Source: Pigmentiphaga litoralis (GTDB lineage: Bacteria; Pseudomonadota; Gammaproteobacteria; Burkholderiales; Burkholderiaceae_B). From it: a stretch of DNA of 64,000 nucleotides. The first letter of the stretch is position 1. Every line of letters starts with the position of its first letter. A program made the position numbers and the translations under genes. The DNA lies in NCBI RefSeq assembly GCF_013408655.1, contig NZ_JACCBP010000002.1, positions 558,001 through 622,000 on the forward strand, given 5' to 3'. Below the pieces are notes generated by a model. The model searched no databases. It saw nothing but the letters and a program-made list of their open reading frames with translations, and was not told the origin of the DNA. Below are positions 52,092 through 63,387 of the stretch, in pieces.

Positions 52092-54275
52092 ATGGCAGAA
52101 CGTTCATTCGCCAAGGAAGTGGAAAAACTGCGCCTGGGGGACGGCGAAGAATTCCGCGGCGAAGGCATCCTGGCCGTGACCAAGGCGCTGCTGCAGTCGG
52201 GCGTGTCGTACGTGGCCGGTTACCAGGGCGCGCCGATCTCGCACCTGATGGATGTGCTGACCGATGCGAATGACATCCTCAACGAACTGGGGGTGCACTT
52301 CGAGCACAGCGCGTCTGAAGCCACTGCCACGGCCACGTTGGCGGCCTCGGTCAATTACCCGCTGCGCGGCGCGGTCACCTTCAAGTCCACGGTCGGCACC
52401 AACGTCGCGTCCGACGCGCTGGCCAACCTGGCGTCGGGCGGGGTCACGGGCGGCGCCCTGCTGATCGTGGGCGAAGACTATGGCGAAGGGTCCAGCATCA
52501 TGCAGGAACGCTCGCATGCCTTCGCGATGAAGTCGCAGGTCTGGCTGCTGGATCCGCGGCCCAATCTGGTCAGCATGGTCAATGCGGTGCAGCAGGGCTT
52601 TGAACTGTCCGAGGCCAGCAATACGCCGGTGATGCTGGAACTGCGCATCCGCGCCTGTCATGTCCACGGGCGCTTTCCGACGCGCGACAACGTGCGGCCC
52701 TCATTCACTTTGAAGGACGCGATCGAAGCCCCGGTGCGTGACGTGAACCGCATCGTGCTGCCGCCTGCCAGCTATCTGCACGAACAGGAAAAGATCAGCC
52801 GCCGCTGGCCGGCCGCGATCCAGTACATCCAGGACCATCACCTGAATGAATTCTTTGGCGAAGGCGCGGCAGACGTCGGCATCGTCATGCAGGGCGGCCT
52901 GTACAACGCGGTGCTGCGCGGGCTGGAACTGCTGGGCCTGGCCGATGCCTTCGGCAATTCGCGCATTCCGCTGTATGTGCTGAACGTGACCTATCCGCTG
53001 GTCGATGCCGAATTCACGTCGTTTTGCGCCGGCAAGCGCGCGATCCTGATCGTCGAAGAAGGGCAGCCGGACTTTATCGAGCAGGCGGTGCATGCCATCC
53101 TGCGCCGCGCCGACGTGCAGACCAAGGTGCACGGCAAGGACATGCTGACCCTGGCGGGCGAATACACCGGCGGCGTGGTGGTGAAGGGACTGGCAGCGTT
53201 CCTGACCCGGCATCTGCCCGACCGCTTGGTTGACCGCCCGCTGCCCGTCGCCGCAAGGCCCGCGCCTGCCCCGGCGCGGCTGGAAGGCAACCCCAAGGCC
53301 TTTGCGATCCAGGCCGCGGCCAGCCAGGTGCAGGGCCGGCCGCCGTCGTTCTGTACGGGCTGTCCGGAACGGCCGATCTTTACGGCCATGAAGCTGATCG
53401 AACGCGAACTGGGCACCCATCACGTCAGCTGCGACATTGGCTGCCATCTGTTCTCGGTGCTGCCGCCGTTCAACATCGGCGCGACCACCATGGGCTACGG
53501 CCTGGGCTGGGCAGGCGCGTCGGCGTTCAACAGCGGCGATACCGCCAAACGCACGATCGCGATCATGGGCGACGGCGGCTTCTGGCACAACGGCCTGACC
53601 AGCGGCGTCGGCAATGCCGTGTTCAATGAGACCGACAACGTGTTGGTTGTGATCGACAACGGATATTCCGCGGCCACCGGCGGGCAGGACGTGCTGTCGT
53701 CCAAGGCCGCCAACGCGATCCGCAGCACCAACAACCCGATCGAAAAGGCCGTGCGCGGCGTGGGTGTGAAATGGGTGCGGACGGTGGACGACACCTACAG
53801 TCTGACCCGCATGCGCGATGCCTTGCGCGAAGCGCTGACCACCCCGGCCAAAGGCCCGAAGGTGATCGTGGCGCAGAGCGAATGCATGCTGAATCGCCAG
53901 CGCCGCGAAAAGCCGCTGGTGCGCAAGCAGATCGCCGATGGCGGCCGCGTGGTACGCGAGCGTTTCGGCATCGACCCCGACACCTGTACTGGCGACCATT
54001 CCTGTATCCGGCTGTCGGGCTGCCCGTCGTTGACGATCAAGCCCAACCCTGATCCGCTGCGTACCGACCCGATCGCTACGGTGATCGACAGTTGTGTGGG
54101 CTGCGGCCTGTGCGGCGAAGTGGCGCATGCCGCCGTGCTGTGCCCGTCGTTCTACCGCGCCGGCATCATCAACAACCCCACCCGCTGGGACCGCTTCAAG
54201 CTGCGCCTGCGCACCGCCGTGATCGGCGCCCTGCAGGACCGTATCGCCCGCCGTCTGGAAGGAATCGCAGCATGA
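52092..54275 (+). CDS. Indolepyruvate ferredoxin oxidoreductase-type enzyme, large (IorA-like) subunit
   Basis: A 727-residue 2-oxoacid:ferredoxin oxidoreductase subunit. Residues ~20-230 form the pyrimidine-binding domain (VAGYQGAPISHLMD). Residues ~410-620 form the thiamine diphosphate domain with CTGCPERP and the GDGGFWHNG motif. The C-terminus has a ferredoxin-like pair of Cys motifs (CTGDHSC...GCPSL and CVGCGLCGE). The family oxidises aryl pyruvates or related 2-oxoacids to acyl-CoA. AGGAGG precedes the ATG. Its stop overlaps the next gene (ATGA). The true 2-oxoacid substrate is not shown by the sequence. Confidence 0.93.
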   Translation: MAERSFAKEVEKLRLGDGEEFRGEGILAVTKALLQSGVSYVAGYQGAPISHLMDVLTDANDILNELGVHFEHSASEATATATLAASVNYPLRGAVTFKSTVGTNVASDALANLASGGVTGGALLIVGEDYGEGSSIMQERSHAFAMKSQVWLLDPRPNLVSMVNAVQQGFELSEASNTPVMLELRIRACHVHGRFPTRDNVRPSFTLKDAIEAPVRDVNRIVLPPASYLHEQEKISRRWPAAIQYIQDHHLNEFFGEGAADVGIVMQGGLYNAVLRGLELLGLADAFGNSRIPLYVLNVTYPLVDAEFTSFCAGKRAILIVEEGQPDFIEQAVHAILRRADVQTKVHGKDMLTLAGEYTGGVVVKGLAAFLTRHLPDRLVDRPLPVAARPAPAPARLEGNPKAFAIQAAASQVQGRPPSFCTGCPERPIFTAMKLIERELGTHHVSCDIGCHLFSVLPPFNIGATTMGYGLGWAGASAFNSGDTAKRTIAIMGDGGFWHNGLTSGVGNAVFNETDNVLVVIDNGYSAATGGQDVLSSKAANAIRSTNNPIEKAVRGVGVKWVRTVDDTYSLTRMRDALREALTTPAKGPKVIVAQSECMLNRQRREKPLVRKQIADGGRVVRERFGIDPDTCTGDHSCIRLSGCPSLTIKPNPDPLRTDPIATVIDSCVGCGLCGEVAHAAVLCPSFYRAGIINNPTRWDRFKLRLRTAVIGALQDRIARRLEGIAA

Positions 54276-55822
54276 GTTCACCCCGCGCCATCACGATTGC
54301 GATCCTGGCCATGGGGGGCGAGGGCGGCGGCGTGCTTGCCGACTGGCTGGTGGACCTGGCCGAAGCCAATGGCTATCTGGCCCAGACCACGTCCGTGCCG
54401 GGCGTCGCCCAGCGCACGGGCGCCACCATCTATTACCTGGAGATGTTCCCCGAGGCGGCCGTGCCCGCGGGCGAAGCGCCCGTGCTGGGCCTGAGCCCGG
54501 TGCCTGGCGAAGTCGATATCGTCATTGCATCGGAACTGATGGAAGCCGGCCGCGCCGTGCAGCGGGGGCTGGTGACCGCCGACCGCACCACCTTCATCGC
54601 GTCGAGCCATCGGGTGTATTCGATGACGGAACGCACCGCGATGGGGGATGACCGCGTCGACGCCAACAAGCTGATTGCGGGTGGCCGCGCCGCGGCGCGC
54701 CGTTTCGTGACCGCGGACTTTGCGACGCTGGCCGAGCGCACCGGCAGCCCGATCAGCCCGGCGCTGTATGGCGCGCTGGCCGCGACCGGCGCATTGCCCT
54801 TCACGCGGGAACAGTTCGAAGACACCATTCGCCGCGGCGGGGTCGGGGTCAAGCCCAGCCTGATGGCGTTTGGCGCGGGGTTCGATGCCGCGGTAATCGA
54901 TGCCGCCCCCTCGGCGGACATGGCGGCGGCCATCCCTCTGAACACCCCCCAGGTGGGCGCACGCCTCACGACCCTGTCCGACCGCATCCGCCGCGATTTT
55001 CCGGCAGCTGTGCACAAGACCCTGCATGCCGGCATCGTGCGCTGCGCCGACTACCAGGACGTGCCCTACGCGGCCGCCTACCTGGACCGGCTGGCGGCCT
55101 TGCAGTCGGCGATCCCGCATAACCCAGCCGACGGCGCACCCCACACCCTGCTGAACGAAGCTGCCCGCCACCTTGCCCTGTGGATGACGTACGAAGACAC
55201 CGTGCGCGTGGCCGACCTCAAGACGCGGAGGTCGCGCTTCGCCCGGGTCAGCGGCGAAGTGCGCCTGACCCCCAAACAGCAACTGGACATCAACGAATTC
55301 CTGCACCCCCGCCTGGAAGAAATCGCGGACACCTTGCCCGCCGGACTGGGCCGCTGGCTGCTGAAATCGCGCGCGGCGCGTGTCTGTGTCGAACCCTTCC
55401 TGAAGCAGGGCAGGGTGGTGCAGACCACGTCGATCCGCGGCTTTCTGCTGCTGTACACGATCGCGTCCATGCGGGGCATGCGGCCCAAGTCCCTGCGCTT
55501 CCAGGTCGAACATCAACGTATCGACGATTGGCTGGCGACCGTGACAAGCCTGCTGCCCGATCACCCCGATCTGGCCGAACAGGTGGTGCGCGCGCAGCGC
55601 CTCGTCAAAGGCTATGGCGACACGCATCATCGCGGCTGGAACAGCTATCAGCGCGTGACCGCGATGCTGCCGGCGCTTCGGACCTTGCCCGATGGCGCGG
55701 CGCAGATGCAGGCGCTGATCGCCGCGGCACTGGCCGACGACAGCGGCCGCGCACTGGCTTCGGCCATCGACGCACTGGCCAACGCGCCCGTCCAGCGGCC
55801 CACGCAAGCCTTCGCGCACTGA
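54272..55822 (+). CDS. Indolepyruvate oxidoreductase-type enzyme, IorB-like subunit with extended C-terminus
   Basis: A 516-residue partner of the IorA-like subunit. Residues ~1-200 are the gamma-type domain of 2-oxoacid:ferredoxin oxidoreductases (LAMGGEGGGVLADWLVDLAE, PGVAQRTGATIYYLEM). Residues ~200-516 are a long helical extension of the kind found in proteobacterial indolepyruvate oxidoreductases (DUF6537-like). Classical IorB has only ~200 residues. The ATG at 54272 overlaps the IorA-like stop. Together they should form the cytosolic enzyme; a ferredoxin or flavin partner is not adjacent. Confidence 0.9.
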   Translation: MSSPRAITIAILAMGGEGGGVLADWLVDLAEANGYLAQTTSVPGVAQRTGATIYYLEMFPEAAVPAGEAPVLGLSPVPGEVDIVIASELMEAGRAVQRGLVTADRTTFIASSHRVYSMTERTAMGDDRVDANKLIAGGRAAARRFVTADFATLAERTGSPISPALYGALAATGALPFTREQFEDTIRRGGVGVKPSLMAFGAGFDAAVIDAAPSADMAAAIPLNTPQVGARLTTLSDRIRRDFPAAVHKTLHAGIVRCADYQDVPYAAAYLDRLAALQSAIPHNPADGAPHTLLNEAARHLALWMTYEDTVRVADLKTRRSRFARVSGEVRLTPKQQLDINEFLHPRLEEIADTLPAGLGRWLLKSRAARVCVEPFLKQGRVVQTTSIRGFLLLYTIASMRGMRPKSLRFQVEHQRIDDWLATVTSLLPDHPDLAEQVVRAQRLVKGYGDTHHRGWNSYQRVTAMLPALRTLPDGAAQMQALIAAALADDSGRALASAIDALANAPVQRPTQAFAH

Positions 55823-55846
55823 CGCCACGACGCCGACGCGGCATGA

Positions 55847-57500
<1,654 letters not shown>

Positions 57501-57504
<4 letters not shown>

Positions 57505-58817
57505 GCTGGGAATTTGCGGCGTGGCTGCTGCTGGGCGGCTCGACGGTGCTGCTGTTTATCGGCATGCCGGTGGCCCTGACCTTCATCACCATCAACATCG
57601 TAGGGGCCTGGCTCTACATGGGCGGCGAAGTCGGCCTGACGCAACTGGCGCGCAGCAGCGTCAGTTCGGTCGCGGCGTTCTCGCTCACCCCGATTCCTCT
57701 TTTCGTGCTGATGGGCGAGATCCTGTTCCACACCGGTCTGGCCATGAAGGTGATCGAAGGGGTCGAGCGTCTGATCACGCGCCTGCCGGGCCGGCTGGCG
57801 GTCGTGGCCGTCGTGGCCGGCACGGTGTTCTCGGCGATTTCGGGGTCGACCATCGCCACCACGGCCATGTTGGGGTCGCTGATGCTGCCGGTCATGCTGG
57901 CACGTGGCTATCACCCCAAGATCGCCACCGGCCCGATCATGGCCATCGGCGCGGTGGACATGCTGATCCCGCCGTCCGCGCTGACCGTGTTGCTGGGGTC
58001 GCTGTCGGGCATCTCGATCTCCAAGCTGCTGATTGGCGGCGTGATGCCGGGCGTGATCCTGTCGATCTCGTTCGTGATGTGGATCGTGATCCGCGTCAAG
58101 ATCAGCCCGCACCTGGCGCCCGACGACGGCGAAGGCTCCCGTCACAGGGGGTGGGATCGCTGGCGCCTGTTCTTTGCATACGTGCTGCCAACCCTGTCGA
58201 TCTTCGGCGTGGTGGTGGGCGCGTTGGCTGCGGGCTGGGCCACGCCGACCGAGTGCGCCGCGCTGGGTGCGTTCGCCACCATGGTCCTGGCGATGGCCTA
58301 CCGGGTGCTGACGTGGGACGCGGTGTTGAAGTCGCTGCGGGGCACGGCGGGCATCTCGGGAATGATCCTGTTCATCATCCTGGGCGCAACGACCTTTGCG
58401 CAGATCCTGTCGTTCTCGGGCGCCAGCAATGGCCTGGTCGAGATGATCACCGGGCGGGGCCTGTCTACCGGCATGATCGTGGCGGGCATGATGCTGATGC
58501 TTATCTTTCTGGGCATTTTCGTCGACCAAGTCAGCATGATGATGATCACGCTGCCGATCTTCATGCCGGTGGTGCAGGCCTTGGGGATCGACCCGGTGTG
58601 GTTCGGGGTGCTGTTCCTGATCTGCATGCAACTGGGTCTGCTGTTGCCCCCGCACGGGTTGCTGCTGATGACCATGCGGGGCGTGGCGCCGCCCCAGGTC
58701 ACCATGGCGCACATCTTCGTGGCCGTGGTGCCCTATGTGGCGATGAGCCTGTTGCTGCTCGCGGCGGTGTTCTTCATTCCGGGGATCGCCACCTGGTTGC
58801 CAGGCAGGATAGGCTAG
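57501..58817 (+). CDS. TRAP transporter large permease subunit (DctM family)
   Basis: A 438-residue DctM permease with ~12 membrane helices. Family landmarks are PLFVLMGEILFHTGLAMKVIEG, GTVFSAISGSTIATTAMLGS, IAIGAVDMLIPPSALTVLLG-like wording and FLGIFVDQVSMMMITLPIFMPV. It is the transmembrane channel of the sodium-driven TRAP importer. It overlaps the DctQ gene by ATGA. With the receptor and small permease it completes a TRAP system downstream of the IorAB-type enzyme. Confidence 0.94.
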
Positions 58818-58898
58818 GGCAGGGAGGGCGGTGGGCGGTGTATGCTCTTGAACCTTCAGGGTACTGATGGTTTTCGGCCCCGCTCCCGCACTCTCATA

Positions 58899-60110
58899 AT
58901 GACAACTCCGCTAGCCGAGCCTGTGGCTCAGTCGGTCCCGCCGGTACCGACCCGTCTTTCCGTCTTTCTGCTGGCCATGGCATCGTTTGCCAGCGCATGC
59001 GCCTTCCGGATCGGTGACCCGCTGCTGCCGCAGCTGTCCGTCGAATTCGGCACCACTCCCAGCATTGCCGCCCACGTCGTCACTGTGTTCGCGATCGCCT
59101 ATGGCATTGCGCAGTTCTTCTATGGACCGCTGGGCGACCGTATCGGCAAGTACCGCACGATCACGCTGGCCACGCTCTTCTGTTCGGTCGGCAGCATCGG
59201 CGCCGCGCTGGCTCCTTCTCTGGATGTGCTGGTGTTCTGCCGGGTGCTGTCGGGCATTGGTGGCGCGGGGGTGATGCCGCTGGCGCTGGCCTGGCTGGGC
59301 GACAGCGTGCCCTATGAACGGCGGCAGGCGACCATGGCGCGCTTCCTGGTCGGTTCGATCACCGGCATTGCGGGCGGGCAGGTGATTGGCGGGCTGTTCG
59401 CCGACACCTTGGGATGGCGATCCGGCTTCGTGTTCCTGGCCACCATGTATCTGTGTGCAGGCGTCGCGCTGCATGTGTTCCGGCCGGCCGGGCAGGTGGT
59501 CCCGCCACGTCGTCCAGGCCATCTGTTTTCGACCGTGGCCCATCTTTTTTCGGTCAAGTGGGCGCGGGTCATCATCCTGGCCGGCTTCCTGGAAGGCGCC
59601 ATCGTCTTCGGCATCCTGGCCTTCGTGCCCAGTTATCTGCAGACGCGCTTTGGTGTGTCGGCCACCGTCGCAGGCGCCACGGGCGCCGTGTTCGCGGTGG
59701 GCGGCTATCTGTATGTGGCGGTCGCCAACTGGTTCGTACCCTGGCTGGGCGAACGCAAGATGGTGCTGACCGGCGGCTTCGTGCTCGCGCTGGCCTTCCT
59801 GACCCTGCTGATCGGATGGTCGTGGACCTTTGCATTGCCGGCCGGACTGCTGTGCGGCTTTGGCTACTACCTGGTGCACAGCACCCTGCAGACGCAGGCC
59901 ACGCAGATGGCGCCGCAGATCCGCGGCACGGCGGTGGCGATGTTCGCGTCCTTCCTGTTCACTGGCCAGTCGCTGGGTGTGTGGGCCGTGTCGCAGATCG
60001 ATGCGCATGTGGGCGTGTCGTGGGCGTTTGCGCTTGCCATGGTCATGATGCCGATGGTGACGATCGCGCTTGCGACCGCGATGCGGCGGCGCAAGCGGCT
60101 GGTGGGATGA
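58899..60110 (+). CDS. MFS transporter
   Basis: A 403-residue major facilitator protein with about 12 membrane helices. The motif A region is FYGPLGDRIGKYRTITLATL after helix 2, motif C-like wording is ITGIAGGQVIGGLFADTLGWR in helix 5. It resembles DHA1-type exporters. The ATG at 58899 gives a short N-terminal tail; a start at 58842 would add 19 residues. It lies 81 bp after the TRAP permease on the same strand. Its substrate is unknown. Confidence 0.9.
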   Translation: MTTPLAEPVAQSVPPVPTRLSVFLLAMASFASACAFRIGDPLLPQLSVEFGTTPSIAAHVVTVFAIAYGIAQFFYGPLGDRIGKYRTITLATLFCSVGSIGAALAPSLDVLVFCRVLSGIGGAGVMPLALAWLGDSVPYERRQATMARFLVGSITGIAGGQVIGGLFADTLGWRSGFVFLATMYLCAGVALHVFRPAGQVVPPRRPGHLFSTVAHLFSVKWARVIILAGFLEGAIVFGILAFVPSYLQTRFGVSATVAGATGAVFAVGGYLYVAVANWFVPWLGERKMVLTGGFVLALAFLTLLIGWSWTFALPAGLLCGFGYYLVHSTLQTQATQMAPQIRGTAVAMFASFLFTGQSLGVWAVSQIDAHVGVSWAFALAMVMMPMVTIALATAMRRRKRLVG

Positions 60111-60156
60111 ATCTGCTTATTCGTTTTTTGATCTAACCATAGAAAGAATGCGTTGT

Positions 60157-60184
60157 TTGAGTTGTTAGCCTGACTGCCTATATT
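60157..60184 (+). promoter_or_regulatory. Candidate sigma-70 promoter for the TauD-like dioxygenase operon
   Basis: TTGAGT and TATATT are spaced by 16 bases in an A/T-rich patch between the MFS gene and the dioxygenase gene. The match to the consensus is four of six and five of six. A hairpin (GGGCAGC / GCTGCCC, 60194-60223) lies in the predicted 5' leader. Confidence 0.5.
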
Positions 60185-60254
60185 GGTGACCTGGGGCAGC
60201 ATCCATCCATGACGCTGCTGCCCTGATCTGCACCAACGCAACTCAGGAGCACTC

Positions 60255-61154
60255 ATGTCGGCGGTTCTTCAGCAGCAAGCCACGCACCCCATCACGCGCA
60301 ACCAGGAGTTCGAGGTTCGCGCGTTCGATGCGCCGCTTGGCGCGGAAATCGTCGGCCTGGACTTGTCCGTCCCGCTGTCGGACAGCGACTTTGCCCGGGT
60401 GCACCGCGCCCACCTTGACTACCATGTGGTGGTGTTCCGCGATCAGCGCATCACCCCGCAGCAGCATGTGGAATTCAGCGCGCGCTTCGGTCCGCTGCAG
60501 CGCCACGTGCTCAAACAGTTCGCGTTGGCCGGCCATCCCGAAATCCTGATCGTGTCCAACGTGGTCGAAGACGGCAAGCCGATCGGCCTGGGCGATGCCG
60601 GCAAATACTGGCATTCGGACCTGTCGTACAAGGAACTGCCCAGCCTGGGTTCCCTGCTGCACGCGCAGGAACTGCCGTCCGAAGGCGGCGACACCCTGTT
60701 CGCCAACCAGCACCTGGCTTACGACGAACTGCCTGCCCACCTGCGCAGTGCGATCGAAGGCCGCAGCGCCGAACACTCCTATCTGGCCAAGTACGCCGAG
60801 CTGCAAAAGAACGCCCCGTGGCGCCCGAAGCTGACCGAGGCGCAGATTGCCGAGGTGCAGGCCGTCGTGCACCCCATCGTGCGCACGCATCCGGAAACGG
60901 GCAAGAAGGCGCTGTTCGTCAGCGAGCATTTCACGACGCGTGTCGTCGGCCTGCCCGAAGACGAAAGCCAGGCGCTGCTGGATGAACTGTTCGCACTCAG
61001 CTCGCGCGACGAACTGGTCTACCGGCATCAGTGGGCGGATCACGATCTGGTGTTCTGGGACAACCGGTCGGTCACCCACCTGGCCGCGGGCTGTCCGGAC
61101 CACCTGCGCCGCAAGCTGTTCCGCACGACGATCGAAGGCGATCGCCCGTTCTAG
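60255..61154 (+). CDS. TauD/TfdA-family Fe(II)/2-oxoglutarate dioxygenase
   Basis: A 299-residue dioxygenase. Iron ligands are HSD in KYWHSDLSY and the distal His in RSVTHLAAG, with the co-substrate Arg in KLFRTTIEGD. The length and the order of motifs match TauD. It stands directly before an ABC transporter of the taurine/sulfonate type on the same strand, as tauD does with tauABC, so release of sulfite from an alkylsulfonate is plausible, but a carboxylate or phosphonate ether cannot be excluded. AGGAG precedes the ATG. It is not closely similar to the first TauD-like gene at 47912. Confidence 0.93.
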   Translation: MSAVLQQQATHPITRNQEFEVRAFDAPLGAEIVGLDLSVPLSDSDFARVHRAHLDYHVVVFRDQRITPQQHVEFSARFGPLQRHVLKQFALAGHPEILIVSNVVEDGKPIGLGDAGKYWHSDLSYKELPSLGSLLHAQELPSEGGDTLFANQHLAYDELPAHLRSAIEGRSAEHSYLAKYAELQKNAPWRPKLTEAQIAEVQAVVHPIVRTHPETGKKALFVSEHFTTRVVGLPEDESQALLDELFALSSRDELVYRHQWADHDLVFWDNRSVTHLAAGCPDHLRRKLFRTTIEGDRPF

Positions 61155-61338
61155 GAACCGGTTGATCGGCGTCCGCGCCGATCGTTGATGCACGCAACCG
61201 TCGCCGCGCCTGACCGGCTTCCTTTGCGCCCCATTCCCTTTGTTTTCCCGCCACGCCCGACACCGGCGTGCGGGCAGTCACGCCGGTACCCCGCGCGTGA
61301 CGATGCCACCCCGGCCACCCCTACGGAGCACCGCTGCA

Positions 61339-62379
61339 ATGACTTTCTCGACTTTCCCTGACCGCGCCAACTGGCGGCGTGTGGCTGGCGTTTTTGGTGT
61401 CAGCCTGGGCCTGATGTCGGCCGGCGTCGCCATGCCGACCGCGGCGCACGCGGAAGGCAAGCTGCGCGTGGCCGAGCAGTTCGGCATCGTCTATCTGCTG
61501 CTGAATGTCGTGCGCGACCAGAAGCTGGTCGAAAAGTATGGCAAGCAGGCCGGGGTGGACGTCAAGGTTGAATGGACGCAGCTGTCGGGCGGATCGTCGG
61601 TGAACGATGCGCTGCTGACCGGTGCGATCGACGTGGCCGGCGCGGGCGTGGGTCCGCTGCTGACGGTCTGGGACCGCACCAAGGGCAAGCAGAACGTGAA
61701 GGGCGTGGCGTCGCTGGGCAACTTTCCGTATCTGCTGTTGAGCAGCAACCCGGCGGTCAAGACCATTGCCGACTTCACCGACAAGGACCGCATTGCCGTG
61801 CCCGCCGTGGGCGTGTCGGTGCAATCGCGTTACCTGCAGATGGCGTCGGCCAAGCTGTGGGGCGACAAGGACTTCAACCGCCTCGACAAGAATTCGGTGG
61901 CGATCCCGCATCCGGATGCCACCAATGCGCTGCTGGCAGGCGGCACTGAAATCAACGCGCACTTTTCCAACCCGCCGTTCCAGTACCAGGCGCAGGCCAA
62001 CAAGGCGGTGCATGTGGTCTTGAATTCGTATGACGTGGTCGGCCCCAATTCGCCGACCGTGCTGTTCGCGACCGAAAAATTCCGCGAACAGAATCCCAAG
62101 ACCTACAAGGCTTTCCAGCAGGCACTGCAGGAAGCGGCGCAATACATCCAGAAGAACCATGAAGGCGCCGCCGACACCTATCTGCGCGTGACCGGGGGCA
62201 AGGCCGATCGTGCCGAGCTGATCCGCATTCTGGCCGACCCGCAAGTGCAGTTCACGACCGTGCCGAAGAACACCTTCCCGATGGCCGAGTTCCTGCATCG
62301 TGTCGGCGCCATCAAGAACAAGCCCGCGTCGTGGAAAGACTATTTCTTTGACGATGCGCAGACCGCTGGAGGCAGTTGA
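61339..62379 (+). CDS. Nitrate/sulfonate/taurine-type ABC binding protein
   Basis: A 346-residue periplasmic binding protein of the NMT1/SsuA/TauA group. A signal peptide (VAGVFGVSLGLMSAGVAMPTAAHA) precedes KLRVAEQFGIVYLLLNVVRD. The binding-fold wording includes LSGGSSVNDALLTGAIDVAGAGVGP, and FTDKDRIAVPAVGVSVQSRYLQ. It should capture a sulfonate-like anion for the ABC transporter encoded downstream. GGAG lies upstream of the ATG at 61339. Its stop is one base before the ATPase start. Confidence 0.93.
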   Translation: MTFSTFPDRANWRRVAGVFGVSLGLMSAGVAMPTAAHAEGKLRVAEQFGIVYLLLNVVRDQKLVEKYGKQAGVDVKVEWTQLSGGSSVNDALLTGAIDVAGAGVGPLLTVWDRTKGKQNVKGVASLGNFPYLLLSSNPAVKTIADFTDKDRIAVPAVGVSVQSRYLQMASAKLWGDKDFNRLDKNSVAIPHPDATNALLAGGTEINAHFSNPPFQYQAQANKAVHVVLNSYDVVGPNSPTVLFATEKFREQNPKTYKAFQQALQEAAQYIQKNHEGAADTYLRVTGGKADRAELIRILADPQVQFTTVPKNTFPMAEFLHRVGAIKNKPASWKDYFFDDAQTAGGS

Positions 62380-62380
62380 G

Positions 62381-63280
62381 ATGACACCCCCCGCATTGAG
62401 CCTGGCTTCGGCCAGTCACGGCCCGGCCGGTGCCTCGGCGCCCGCCGACTCGCCCTTGCTGCAAGTGCGCGGCGTGAGCCTGGACTACACCACGGGCAAC
62501 ACCGTGGTGCGCGCAACGCATCAGGTCGACTTCAACGTGTTCCAGGCCGACCGCTTCGTGCTGCTCGGCCCGTCGGGCTGTGGCAAGTCGACCCTGCTCA
62601 AGGCCATCGCCGGCTTTCATCCGACGTCGCAAGGCGAGATCGCCCTGGCCGGGGAACGTGTGGCCGAACCCGGTCCCGACCGTATCGTCGTCTTCCAGGA
62701 ATTCGACCAGCTGCCCCCGTGGAAGACGGTGCTGCAGAACGTGATGTTCCCGCTGCGCGCGTCGCGCACGCTGGGCCGCAAGGAAGCCGAGGAACGCGCA
62801 CGGCATTACCTGGCCAAGGTCGGCCTGTCGGCGTTTGCCGACGCCTATCCGCACACGCTGTCGGGCGGCATGAAGCAGCGCGTGGCGATCGCCCGCGCGC
62901 TGGCCATGCAGCCCAAGGTGCTGTTGATGGACGAGCCGTTCGCCGCATTGGACGCACTGACGCGCCGCAAGATGCAGGAAGAGTTGCTGGCGCTGTGGGA
63001 CGACATCCATTTCACGCTGCTATTCGTGACGCATTCGATCGAAGAAGCGCTGGTGGTGGGCAACCGGATCCTGCTGCTGTCGCCGCACCCGGGGCGCGTG
63101 CGTGCCGAGATCAACGCGCATCAGTTCGGGCTGCATAGCCAGGGCGGCGCGGAATTCCAGTCGACGGCGCAGCGGATTCACCGCCTGCTGTTCGATACGC
63201 CGGCGCCGGACGCGCAGGGCGCGGCAGATGCGGCGCCCGCTGTTGATGTGCCAGGGCGCGTGCGCCTGGCGGCGGTGTGA
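62381..63280 (+). CDS. ABC transporter ATPase of the nitrate/sulfonate/taurine type
   Basis: A 299-residue ABC ATPase (SsuB/TauB group). Walker A is GPSGCGKSTLL, the signature LSGGMKQRVAIARALA and Walker B VLLMDEPFAALD. The Q-loop is VFQEFDQLPPWKTV. The N-terminal ~25 residues are an Ala/Ser/Pro-rich tail and the last ~25 are similarly low-complexity. GGAGG precedes the ATG at 62381. It powers import by the permease downstream. Together with the binding protein and dioxygenase it forms a sulfonate-type uptake and oxidation operon. Confidence 0.94.
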   Translation: MTPPALSLASASHGPAGASAPADSPLLQVRGVSLDYTTGNTVVRATHQVDFNVFQADRFVLLGPSGCGKSTLLKAIAGFHPTSQGEIALAGERVAEPGPDRIVVFQEFDQLPPWKTVLQNVMFPLRASRTLGRKEAEERARHYLAKVGLSAFADAYPHTLSGGMKQRVAIARALAMQPKVLLMDEPFAALDALTRRKMQEELLALWDDIHFTLLFVTHSIEEALVVGNRILLLSPHPGRVRAEINAHQFGLHSQGGAEFQSTAQRIHRLLFDTPAPDAQGAADAAPAVDVPGRVRLAAV

Positions 63281-63291
63281 TGGCGATGTTC

Positions 63292-63329
63292 GCCATGCGC
63301 CTGCTGCGCCTGCCATGCGCCTGCTGCGC
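63292..63329. repeat. 18-bp direct repeat between ATPase and permease genes
   Basis: Two identical copies of GCCATGCGCCTGCTGCGC (63292-63309 and 63312-63329) are separated by CT in the 107-bp space between the ATPase and permease genes. It is a short tandem repeat of 20-bp period with no obvious role. Confidence 0.7.
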
Positions 63330-63387
63330 GCCGGCGAACCCGCAGCCTGCCTTGCCATGACGTCTGAACATTTTTGATCGAGCAGTA

